A stretch of 64,000 nt of DNA, from the NCBI RefSeq assembly GCF_001699815.1, contig NZ_MCGB01000096.1, forward strand, positions 79,909-143,908, in the 5' to 3' direction. The notes beneath the pieces were generated by a model. The model did no database searches. It worked only from the letters and a program-made list of their open reading frames with translations, and was not told the DNA's origin. How positions within the stretch are numbered: the stretch's first letter is position 1; every line of letters begins with the position of its first letter. The position numbers were made by a program, and so were the translations under genes. The stretch comes from Ralstonia pickettii. Its GTDB lineage: Bacteria > Pseudomonadota > Gammaproteobacteria > Burkholderiales > Burkholderiaceae. Positions 8,790 to 16,236 of this stretch are shown in pieces.

Positions 8790-9278
8790 TTAAGCGATGT
8801 CGAGTAGCGCAATCAACGCATCAACCAGCCGCTCTGACGATAGACCCTGTTGACCGTCGAGAATCAAAGCCCTGTCGGTCAACTTGGCGAGCACCTGTCG
8901 AACATCGCAGTCAATGAGGACCGGGTTTTCTGGTCGCCGGCGCTCGATATCAGCGCGGAGCCACTCTCGTCGAGGCACCAACGGCATGTTTGCCACGTGT
9001 AAAAGCCGGTTTCCCGGCAGCGTTGCCCCGACTACGCGCGCTTGCACAGTAGGTGGTAGCCGCTGCGCCGCACACCTGTAGCCGGAATAGAAAACCCACC
9101 ATGTGTGCAATATGACGCGCGTTTTCGGCCTCGCGCAGATGACGCGTTCAAGCCAGGGGCTGTTTTCAAACAACGTGTGGCCAGCGACAAGAAGACGCGG
9201 CGTCTCCCCTTCATGCAGACGCACGTTGCGAGGATGGAGCACACCGTCGAAACCAAGGTAAAGGGTCGCAGGTTCCAT
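8790..9278 (-). CDS. HAD-like domain protein lacking the catalytic aspartate
   Basis: 162 residues. The N-terminus (LYLGFDGVLHP, residues 6-16) is HAD motif I of the group found in Swiss Army Knife RNA-repair-associated HADs. The nucleophile position is glycine (GGT) instead of aspartate; only the second aspartate remains. A motif resembling the later acidic HAD motif (LIDCD) is present. The homologue at 11450 keeps the first aspartate, so this copy is probably catalytically dead or has another role. It lies alone on the minus strand between two DUF6471 genes. Confidence 0.75.
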   Translation of the reverse strand: MEPATLYLGFDGVLHPRNVRLHEGETPRLLVAGHTLFENSPWLERVICARPKTRVILHTWWVFYSGYRCAAQRLPPTVQARVVGATLPGNRLLHVANMPLVPRREWLRADIERRRPENPVLIDCDVRQVLAKLTDRALILDGQQGLSSERLVDALIALLDIA

Positions 9279-9494
9279 CGCGACTCCTCGATGGCAAACG
9301 CAGCGCCAAGAGCGGAGGCAGCTTCCTAGCCGGGAAACATCGGCTTAGAATTGCGCAGACTTCCTCTCTTCGCCGACAGAGATAGGGCCGACTTCGCCAT
9401 TGCGGCTGGAGTTCTGCTTCTGTTAAGTCGTCTTTTTGCACTGCTTGCCGCGCTCGCGACGAGCACACAGTTCTACAACCTAAAGGTTCGTGCC

Positions 9495-9998
9495 GTGAGT
9501 CACGTCGACACGCCCTGGACGCGCTTGGCCTCGCGCACTGCACGAGGGCTGCTTGCGCGCAAAGGATTCAGCTATGAAACCCTTGCCGCGCAGCTCTGCG
9601 CCATGGGAATCCAGGAATCCGTTAGAGGCGCGGAGAGTAAAGTTCAGCGAGGCTCATATCGCTTTGCATTTTTCCTCCAGGTTCTGAAGGCTGTCGATTC
9701 GGAGTACCCGCCATCTTGGAAGGCATACATCGAGACGGAGGATGCTTGGGAAATTGCTGCCAAGAAGATTGTCGTCCATGAGCTAACGGCTCACGCGCTT
9801 GACGTTGCAAAACTCGGACACCGCCTGACGCGACTCGGCATCCCGGCAGAGGCCAGCTCTCTCGAATCGCAGATTGCATTTGGCGAATTCCCGTTTGTCC
9901 TAGTCCTACAGCTGTCTCTGGTCGCACCTATTGGCGGAATGGAGCGCTTCGTTGACCAGAGAGACATCGAGCACACAGCGGCGACCGTCAATACCTAA
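9495..9998 (+). CDS. Tandem DUF6471 domain protein
   Basis: 167 residues from a GTG at 9495, preceded at eight bases by AAAGG; the frame is open upstream to a TTG at 9351. Two DUF6471-like units follow each other: residues about 5-65 (TARGLLARKGFSYETLAAQL, ESVRGAESKVQRGSYRFAFF) and about 80-140 (HALDVAKLGHRLTRLGIPAE, ESQIAFGEFPFVLVLQL). The second is more divergent. With the gene at 8405 this makes three copies of one domain within 1.6 kb of transposon cargo. Function unknown. Confidence 0.7.
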   Translation: MSHVDTPWTRLASRTARGLLARKGFSYETLAAQLCAMGIQESVRGAESKVQRGSYRFAFFLQVLKAVDSEYPPSWKAYIETEDAWEIAAKKIVVHELTAHALDVAKLGHRLTRLGIPAEASSLESQIAFGEFPFVLVLQLSLVAPIGGMERFVDQRDIEHTAATVNT

Positions 9999-10225
9999 GC
10001 TTGCCCTCATCGCGCGGAGCTTCTTGTAATTCTGCTTTTGCTCGGTTCGAGTTAGTCGGTACGTAAAAACACGCACCACTAGTGTAGGCCGGATGGTAGG
10101 GGACACAAGCACTGTTACATCGTGCGCTCCCCATCGCGCATGTCTTGACAAGCCCGCTTTGCGACGCGCGTAGCGTCGCCAGAACTTTGCTTCCGAAAAG
10201 AGAGCACGAGTGCATCCCAGTAAGG

Positions 10226-11194
10226 TCAGCTACAGCAGTTCATGACAAGGGGGTCGCACGAACACTCATAGAAGTGGTCAACTGCTTTTTTGGCTTCGCG
10301 CTTGGCAGACGCCGCCAGCGTCGCAATCGCATCGCTATCGAGTTGAGAGTCTGAGGGCACCGAGACGACTCCCACGGCGACCGTCACGAAGCCATAGAAG
10401 CGGAGGTTGCCGTGACGGTCTTCACTGTTGATGCCGCCCGCTTTGATGTCCGCTGGCGTGTAAATCTCCACCGCTTTGCGATTGAAGTCCGCCATGGCGG
10501 TGCGGATGCGCGACTCCCAATCCTCGCTCTGGAAGAGAATCAGGAAATCGTCGCCGCCAACGTGCCCGAGAAAGTCACGAAGTGGGTCACAGGCCTCACT
10601 CAGGACCGCAGCCGCCAACTTAAGCATTTCGTCGCCCTTCCAATAGCCATACTGGTCGTTGAACGGCTTGAAGCTGTTTAGGTCGCAGTAGCACGCGTGG
10701 AAGGGAGCTCCGCTTGTTAGCAGCCGCTTGATGTGGGCGTCAATTGGTAAGTTGCCCGGCAGGAACGTCAATGGGTTTGCGTACCTTGCCGCCTCGATAC
10801 GCACTTCCGTGACCGCGCGTACAAGGTCCTCTCCTCGTGCAAGCCCTGCATAACGTCCATTCTCGACGAGCACCAGTCCATCCGCGAGATAGCGTTGGTC
10901 ATCGCTGGCCAGCAGATTGACCAAATCTTCCATCGTCGCACCCTTTTCCAATACAGCGGGAGTGGGGTTCGCAATGGTCATACACGGCTTCTTGCCAAAC
11001 AGGTCCCGGTGGTAAGGTAGCGCATACCAATCAATGAAAGAACGGCGACTGATGATGCCGACGGGCCGTTCATCCTTGACGACAGCGATAGCATGCAGGT
11101 TTGGATGCTTAGAAAATGCTGCCAAAACATCGTTGTTACGTGTATCTGGCAACACGCTAGGTGCGTCAATTAAAAGTCGGCTTGCGGAGTTCAT
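10226..11194 (-). CDS. CBS-pair plus GGDEF domain protein (GGDDF variant), possible diguanylate cyclase
   Basis: 322 residues. Residues 1-140 resemble the CBS module that separates EAL and GGDEF in some bifunctional c-di-GMP proteins (VVKDERPVGIISRRSFIDWY). The join ARYANPLTFLPGN and the GGDEF fold with CDLNSFKPFNDQYGYWKGD are typical. The signature is GGDDF, conservative at the fourth position, and the RxxD inhibitory site is absent. No EAL domain precedes it, so it looks like a free-standing or truncated version. It has no membrane segments. It is odd cargo for a transposon and could link c-di-GMP to the host. Confidence 0.85.
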   Translation of the reverse strand: MNSASRLLIDAPSVLPDTRNNDVLAAFSKHPNLHAIAVVKDERPVGIISRRSFIDWYALPYHRDLFGKKPCMTIANPTPAVLEKGATMEDLVNLLASDDQRYLADGLVLVENGRYAGLARGEDLVRAVTEVRIEAARYANPLTFLPGNLPIDAHIKRLLTSGAPFHACYCDLNSFKPFNDQYGYWKGDEMLKLAAAVLSEACDPLRDFLGHVGGDDFLILFQSEDWESRIRTAMADFNRKAVEIYTPADIKAGGINSEDRHGNLRFYGFVTVAVGVVSVPSDSQLDSDAIATLAASAKREAKKAVDHFYECSCDPLVMNCCS

Positions 11195-11449
11195 TTCTCA
11201 GTTTTTTCTTCAACTCACGTCCCAGCGCTGTCACTGGTATTGACAAGAGAACGACAACGTTACGTCGATTCAGTTCGTGCAGTTTCTTTGACAGGCTCTT
11301 TGCAATCGCAGTGACAATCGCTCGCTCGAAGTCCATGTGCCACTCCCATGCGAAAGGGCTGCGACCGCTACATCCGCGCCGTCGAGAACTTATCGAAAAT
11401 TGCCCAGAGATTGGCTACTGCGGGTCGCGAACGGCTGGACGACGTACCA

Positions 11450-11929
11450 TCAACCAGAGGCTAGAATCGTTGCGAGCCTCGACCGCAGCGTCGCCTGGAC
11501 AGCCGGAGCACTCAGACCTGTCTTCGAGGCGCATGCGATGAATCGTGCATCACATCGACCTGCAGCAACCACGCTCGGATGGTCGTCGATTGCGAGCCAG
11601 CGAGTAAGCCGACGCCGCCGAACTTCCGTCAGAATTTCGTCCGCCCTGGATGCGCCCCAGGTTTCCACAACACCAACGAAGCGGGCGCCAAGAGGACCAA
11701 GCACTCGTCTCAAATCGTCGTCATCGAGCAAGCGTCGCCAATCTGAGCTCACAATGATTTGAACCTCGGGGTGAGGCGCCAGGATGTCGACAAGGATTGG
11801 TCGCCAGCCGAACAAATTGGGATTAGCGATTAGGCGCCCAGCACTATCCAGAGCGGGCTCATCTGCAGCATGGAGTACGCCATCAAAATCCGTGAAGAGG
11901 ACGAGGATTCGGGGAGCGCTTTTTGTCAT
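11450..11929 (-). CDS. HAD-like hydrolase domain protein
   Basis: 159 residues. The frame shows a complete motif set: DFDGVLH (14-20, both aspartates), IVSSDWR (58-64) and LAIDDH (about 112-117). It is of the same small HAD type as the gene at 8790, and about the same length. The HAD chemistry (phosphomonoester hydrolysis through an aspartyl-phosphate) should be available. The substrate is unknown; related domains occur in RNA-repair protein fusions. The start ATG is at 11927-11929. No partner gene is directly coupled. Confidence 0.8.
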   Translation of the reverse strand: MTKSAPRILVLFTDFDGVLHAADEPALDSAGRLIANPNLFGWRPILVDILAPHPEVQIIVSSDWRRLLDDDDLRRVLGPLGARFVGVVETWGASRADEILTEVRRRRLTRWLAIDDHPSVVAAGRCDARFIACASKTGLSAPAVQATLRSRLATILASG

Positions 11930-12137
11930 ACCGTCGTCGACGTGAAGCTAGTGCAGTAACCAAGTTCCCGCCATTGTGACTGGAGGCGGCGATATGAGAG
12001 CTACATGGCGGAGCCTGATATCTACACCGCGTGGCATGCAGACAGTTGGAATAGCTGGTTCGGCGTCTGCTATCACGAACCACCATCGCGGAGTGCATCG
12101 TATTCATCGCCCACATCGGTAGCCCCCTCCGACAGCG

Positions 12138-12467
12138 TCATTGAATTGTGTTGCAAGGCGCATCGTATTCTTCGGTTACATCCTTGAACTCCTTGACAGC
12201 GTTGTAGAGGGTCCAAAGCAGCCAAATATATTGAGCGTCATCGTCATATCCTGAGTTCCCCGACAACGCGTACCTCCGACCGCTACTGGTGATACCAGTG
12301 CGTGTACGGAAATCAAACGAGACGACGGCCGAGGTGACGCGACCATGACTGCTCTCGACGCAATGGCCTACGAGGTGCCTCTGTCCCAGCTCGGTCTCAA
12401 ACACTCTCCACCGTGTGAGCGTTGCTTGCGGCTGCACGCTGACCGGAGGAACTGTTTCGAATGACAT
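12138..12467 (-). CDS. Uncharacterised small protein, paralogue of the gene at 13169
   Basis: 109 residues, not recognised. It shares a pattern with the 114-residue protein at 13169: WRV near the N-terminus, G.RH.VG.C, SFD, R.G.T..G.R.ALSG and KDVT.EY near the C-terminus. The two are diverged paralogues. There is no signal peptide or membrane segment. It starts 27 bases after the stop of the gene at 12495, on the same strand, so these genes probably form a leftward transcript. Such small paralogous cargo proteins are often immunity or regulatory proteins, but nothing here proves it. Confidence 0.65.
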   Translation of the reverse strand: MSFETVPPVSVQPQATLTRWRVFETELGQRHLVGHCVESSHGRVTSAVVSFDFRTRTGITSSGRRYALSGNSGYDDDAQYIWLLWTLYNAVKEFKDVTEEYDAPCNTIQ

Positions 12468-12494
12468 GATGACACTCCTGCCATTTATGGATGC

Positions 12495-12944
12495 TCATCG
12501 CCTGCCATCAAGAAAGTCTTCCCAATCCCACAAGTACGCGCAGCCCGTCGGCTCAGGCTCGCCGGCAATCACCGGACAAGCAGAGTTTCGGATGTTGGAC
12601 GCGAAAAGAGCACGGGCAGGTTCAGGAATTTCACTCAAGCGGACGTACGCGAGCGAATCTGAAAAGTGGATTGGGACCAGGGGTATCCTTGGACGGGCGG
12701 GCAGCTCTTCCTTCCCAGTCAAGCCCACGGCGATGCATCGCGCCACGAGGTCCCAGATACTGGCGCTATACCTCGGGTAGCCACTGAGCTGTCCCTCCCC
12801 CACCAAGCCGAATGGCTCCTCCCGAAGAGTCACGGCGTAGCGCCCCAGTCGGCCGCCCTGAATGCGCCCGATTTCAGCTATCGCCAGCGCCCCGTGACCG
12901 TCTGCGCAGCCGCTAGGAAGCAATTCAATCGTGATGAGCAGCAT
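12495..12944 (-). CDS. Uncharacterised protein of 149 residues
   Basis: The ATG at 12944 is preceded by GAGGAG at eight bases and chosen over an upstream ATG at 12998. It starts MLLITIELLPSG. The N-terminal part (ALAIAEIGRIQGG, RYAVTLREEP) is reminiscent of small proteins often annotated in phages and islands. The C-terminal half is unique, with a WDWEDFL motif at the end. No domain is recognised. It lies upstream of and close to the gene at 12138. Confidence 0.6.
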   Translation of the reverse strand: MLLITIELLPSGCADGHGALAIAEIGRIQGGRLGRYAVTLREEPFGLVGEGQLSGYPRYSASIWDLVARCIAVGLTGKEELPARPRIPLVPIHFSDSLAYVRLSEIPEPARALFASNIRNSACPVIAGEPEPTGCAYLWDWEDFLDGRR

Positions 12945-13168
12945 CGCCAATCTCCTCGCCTCCGCAGAGGCGCCAACGTCCATACTGCGTGGGCGCACCA
13001 GCCACTCGCGTCGTCGTTCTACGGACGAGTCTTCCGCCGACCGAGAAGACGTGCTGCCGAACCATCATCGCGCCGCTGGGGACGTCGTCGTACCTCGGTC
13101 AGTACCGCGCCCCTCCCTCTATTCGCTACTCTCGTCTGCGGCGTTGGTGTGATTCCATAAGCGCTACC

Positions 13169-13513
13169 TCAGGCGAGACACTCCCTTGTGAGCAATTCTG
13201 ATAAATACTCGCCTGTCACGTCCTTATGACCTGAGACCTTGTTGGACCAAGCTGCGATGTACCAACAAAGCTTCACCAGACCTTTGTCTCGGCCAGCGAC
13301 GCCCGACAAGGCAAATCGAAGACCGCCCTTGGTGAGGCCCACCCTGGCTGTGCCATCAAAGGAGATAATCGGCGGGCTGACCCGGCAGCAACCGCCATTG
13401 CGCATGCATTTACCGACAAAGTGTCTGGTGCCAACGCAGGTTTGCATCACGCGCCACTCCACGAGGAGGGCGTCTCCTGCAATGTCTTCGACCGTCGAAA
13501 TCCACGTGTGCAC
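13169..13513 (-). CDS. Uncharacterised small protein, paralogue of the gene at 12138
   Basis: 114 residues. The framework shared with the 12138 protein spans nearly the full length: VEWRVMQTCVGTRHFVGKC, then ISFDGTARVGLTKGGLRFALSG and HKDVTGEY. The N-terminal 15 residues and the C-terminal tail differ. It is the first gene of the leftward group 13169-12138. Function unknown. Confidence 0.65.
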   Translation of the reverse strand: MHTWISTVEDIAGDALLVEWRVMQTCVGTRHFVGKCMRNGGCCRVSPPIISFDGTARVGLTKGGLRFALSGVAGRDKGLVKLCWYIAAWSNKVSGHKDVTGEYLSELLTRECLA

Positions 13514-13826
13514 GGTGTTGCTCCTACGCTGTTAAGCAGCCTCATTGGGCGCAATGACGCCCTGCACAGGCGAGAGACGCCTTTGCTAGCAAGTCAGCAC
13601 AACCGATTGCAAAAATTTGGGCACAAAACCACGCTCCTACGCCCGCTAAGCGGGCACAGGCGCGGTCAGCCCAAGCTCAGGCACGACGAGTCAGCAGCTC
13701 GATGGGCCGTCGGGGTGTCTTGCACGCAAGGGATGAGATTGTTGCCAGGAAGTAGTTCTGCTTGTGGCGGCAACAACTGATGCGCCGCTGGGGCGCGCGA
13801 CTGCAGTCTAGGACGTTTGGTGAAAG
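13514..13826. other. Gene-free stretch at the right side of the cargo
   Basis: I see no coding region in these 313 bases. A short dyad CCCGCTAAGCGGG sits near 13642-13654. The right end of the transposon should lie somewhere near here if the element stops before the debris, but no TnsB-type repeat is visible. Confidence 0.5.
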
Positions 13827-14069
13827 ATGCAAGGCCACGTAGGCTATGGAAGAACACCTGTTGTTCTGCCGAGCATTGGAGGTTCGATTCCAAACCACGT
13901 GTTCTCGGACATTCTCCAGTTGCCGACCATCTGGATTCCACACTCCTACCCCGGCTACGCTCAACATGCGCCGGATGAACACATGCTGAGTGGGATTGCG
14001 CGAGAAGGACTCATGCTAATGGCCGGCCTCTGGTGGGACCTTGGAGACAATGGGGTCTACGCCTCTTGA
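13827..14069 (+). pseudogene. C-terminal fragment of an M20-family peptidase/deacylase
   Basis: About 80 residues matching the end of M20 metallopeptidases (ArgE/DapE/acylase group): IGGSIPNH, then PTIWIPHSYPGYAQHAPDEH with the late metal-ligand histidine region. A stop codon lies directly upstream (13821-13823), so the other 350-400 residues are missing. It is a remnant next to a truncated LysR gene. Confidence 0.7.
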
Positions 14070-14461
14070 AAGGCTCGCATCGGGGAGCTGAGATGCTGAA
14101 GGAGGCGGTTTGCCGCAGCGGAGAGCTGCCGACCAACACGAATCACCAGTTGAGCCTCCGAACTACGGAGGACAATGTTGTCGATGGGAATTGCCTTCAG
14201 CTCACCAGCGGCAAGCTCGGTGGCAATGGAGAACGGCGGTAGCAGACTGTATCCAAGGTCGCTCTTCGCAAAGAGCTTCAGGATGGCGATTGAGTTCGTC
14301 GTGATGGTTGGATTGAGCCGTATCTTCTCCAACATCATTGCGGCATCAACCAGTTGCCTCGTTCCATACGACGGATGCGTTAGAGCAACGGGATAGGGAA
14401 GCCGTTGGCTTGCGTTACTGGGGCAACCTAGTGAAAACCGTCTGCGGTCCAACGAACCCAA
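14057..14461 (-). pseudogene. Truncated LysR regulator, effector-domain half only
   Basis: 134 residues corresponding to the C-terminal half of a LysR effector domain (LPYPVALTHPSYGTRQLVDAA, then FAKSDLGYSLLPPFSIATEL). The DNA-binding half is absent; the upstream sequence instead resembles a tniQ fragment. It overlaps the end of the M20 remnant by a few bases on the other strand. The pair may be what is left of an older LysR plus peptidase locus cut by insertions. Confidence 0.7.
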
Positions 14462-14517
14462 ATCTGTAGTCGTGCCGGCGGCCGACTGCGTTCGGCCGCC
14501 AACACCTGTCAGCTCGC

Positions 14518-14687
14518 TTGTCGAAGCGAGGGACTCGCCCCCTCACTTCCCGAAGGTTGATTGCTTTGCCTTGGTTAGCGATGTTTGCATCTCGAAGGCA
14601 ACGATTGATTCGGCCACCCGTTTCCGCGTGGCCATTTTCATTGGTGCGAAAATATCGCTCGACGCGAGCTAGCCGCGCAACAGCCAT
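14518..14687 (-). pseudogene. tniQ C-terminal remnant
   Basis: The frame contains NQGKAINLREVRGRVPR, which matches DEGKAINLREMRARVPQ of the intact TniQ at 3212. The weaker upstream segment (ETGGRINRCLRDANI) matches the preceding helix. Only about 40-55 residues are recognisable. It has the same strand and orientation as the intact gene, and no tnsC or tnsAB remains nearby. Confidence 0.7.
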
Positions 14688-14695
14688 GTCGAAGG

Positions 14696-15130
14696 CTACT
14701 TTGTCGCCGAAGCGGCCGCGCGCAGTGCGAGCAGATAGCTGTCGACACCGAAACCGCAGATTTGTCCCTTCACAACTTCGGCGAACACCGAGTGATGCCG
14801 GAAGGCTTCACGAGCATGGATGTTCGACATATGCACCTCGACGACAGGCACCGTGAGAATCGCCAGCGCGTCGCGAATACCATAGCTGTAATGAGTCCAG
14901 GCGCCGGCATTGATTAACACCGCGTCGACGCCATCGGTGAAGGCCTTGTGAATACGCTCGCACATCTCACCTTCGTGATTCGTCTGGAAGCTGTCAACTT
15001 CGACGTTCAACTCGCGACCGAGCGCTTGCAGTTTCTCGTCTATTTCGGCCAAGGTAATCGTCCCGTACTGGACCGGGTCGCGCTTGCCAAACATATTGTG
15101 GTTGACGCCATGAAGCATGAGTACTTTCAT
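14696..15130 (-). CDS. aroQ: Type II 3-dehydroquinate dehydratase (AroQ-like)
   Basis: 144 residues, the normal size. Family motifs in order: LHGVNHNMFGKRDP with YGTITL (flexible lid with the catalytic Arg/Tyr region), NHEGE, INAGAWTHYSYGIRDAL and VEVHMSNIHAREAFRHHS with the catalytic histidine. The lid reads KRDP instead of the usual TREP, and several near-invariant positions differ (LNGPN to LHGVN), so this is a divergent, probably catabolic or specialised copy. It converts 3-dehydroquinate to 3-dehydroshikimate. It is the last gene of a leftward set with a Gfo/Idh oxidoreductase and an MHS transporter. Confidence 0.88.
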   Translation of the reverse strand: MKVLMLHGVNHNMFGKRDPVQYGTITLAEIDEKLQALGRELNVEVDSFQTNHEGEMCERIHKAFTDGVDAVLINAGAWTHYSYGIRDALAILTVPVVEVHMSNIHAREAFRHHSVFAEVVKGQICGFGVDSYLLALRAAASATK

Positions 15131-15155
15131 TTCAATCCCTCCTTAACCTTGAGTT

Positions 15156-16208
15156 TCAGTCGCGCGGCAGTTCGACGACGGTGCCCGACGTAGCCGCTGT
15201 AATGATAGCTTCGGTGATGCGCAGGTTCTTGAGGCCGTCTCGCGCCGATACCAAAGGCGCGACCGCACCGCGAGCAACCGCACCAAAATGCTCCATCTGA
15301 TGCTTGATGGGGTCATCTCGCACCATGCCGACCACGCCAGCCTCGAACGGCTTCCACCAAGAGCGGTCCTCGTCTCGCGGATAGGTTTTCAGCCGCATGG
15401 TCGGAATGGCCAGACTCCCGTTTGTACCTGCGACGAGGTAACAGTCTTCGTCTTCGTAGGTCGGGTAGGCCTTGTTCTCCTGTGACGTCTGCTCCCAGCT
15501 ACGAGCACTGGCGGCCGCGTCCGAGAGCATGAACGTGCCGAGCGCGCCGCTTTCGAACCGAAGATTGATAGCGACAGTGTCCTCGACCGGAAACGCTCTC
15601 GTCGCATGCGACTTGAATGCCTGGACGGCGACAATGTCGCCACAGAGCATGCGGAGGTTGTGCACTTCGTGAATCATGTTCAGCAGAATCGGGCCGGCGC
15701 CAATCTCGCGACGCCAGGGGGCATCGACAAAGTAGTGGTCCGGCTTCACGAACATCGCGGTACCGGTCACCGCGACGAGACGTCCGAGAACCCCCGAGTC
15801 CACGACCTGGCGAGCCTTCGCCATGATTGGGCTGTGGGCGCGGTGGTGGCCAATCAGAATCGGCACGCCTGCGCCCTCGCCAGCGCGCACCAGCACCTCG
15901 GCTTCGGCGACGGTCGCCGCAATTGGCTTCTCGAGCAGCATCGGTACCTGTGCTTCGAGAGCTTGCATTGCGTGTGCAACATGCAATTGGTTGGGCGTCG
16001 CGAGCACAACACCGTCCGGCTTATCCTTCTCGAACAGTTCGTCCAGTGTCGCGTAAAGCGGCACGTTCGCTTGTTCTGCGATTGCCTTCGCTGCAGGCGA
16101 CGGGTCCACGATGGCCGAAAGCGCGCAGGTGCTACTCCCGACGGCCGCGCCGATATGCGCCTGTCCGATGTAGCCGGCCCCCGCGACGGCGATTCGAGTC
16201 TTGTTCAT
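15156..16208 (-). CDS. Gfo/Idh/MocA-family NAD(P)-dependent oxidoreductase
   Basis: 350 residues. The Rossmann motif GAGYIGQAHIGA lies at about 10-21, and EKPIAA at about 94-99 contains the catalytic-site lysine of the family. The C-terminal alpha/beta substrate domain contains the typical GPILLNMIHEVHNLRMLCGD segment. Members oxidise hydroxyl groups of sugars, inositols and related polyols. In this context (AroQ downstream, AroE-like protein in the facing operon) a cyclitol or hydroaromatic acid such as quinate is a fair guess. It begins 28 bases after the transporter stop codon. Confidence 0.9.
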   Translation of the reverse strand: MNKTRIAVAGAGYIGQAHIGAAVGSSTCALSAIVDPSPAAKAIAEQANVPLYATLDELFEKDKPDGVVLATPNQLHVAHAMQALEAQVPMLLEKPIAATVAEAEVLVRAGEGAGVPILIGHHRAHSPIMAKARQVVDSGVLGRLVAVTGTAMFVKPDHYFVDAPWRREIGAGPILLNMIHEVHNLRMLCGDIVAVQAFKSHATRAFPVEDTVAINLRFESGALGTFMLSDAAASARSWEQTSQENKAYPTYEDEDCYLVAGTNGSLAIPTMRLKTYPRDEDRSWWKPFEAGVVGMVRDDPIKHQMEHFGAVARGAVAPLVSARDGLKNLRITEAIITAATSGTVVELPRD

Positions 16209-16236
16209 GCTTCGTATTGCTCCTCAGTCATTGCGC

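Noticed and set aside
3037..14690. CRISPR-guided Tn7-like element (CAST)
   Set aside because: TnsAB fusions and TniQ occur in CAST systems, but no repeat-spacer array and no cas gene is visible anywhere in the window.
13514..14690. Right end of the active transposon placed after the cargo
   Set aside because: No copy of the TnsB-type repeat and no ACAAA duplication next to a TGT/ACA terminus was found there; the end cannot be placed.
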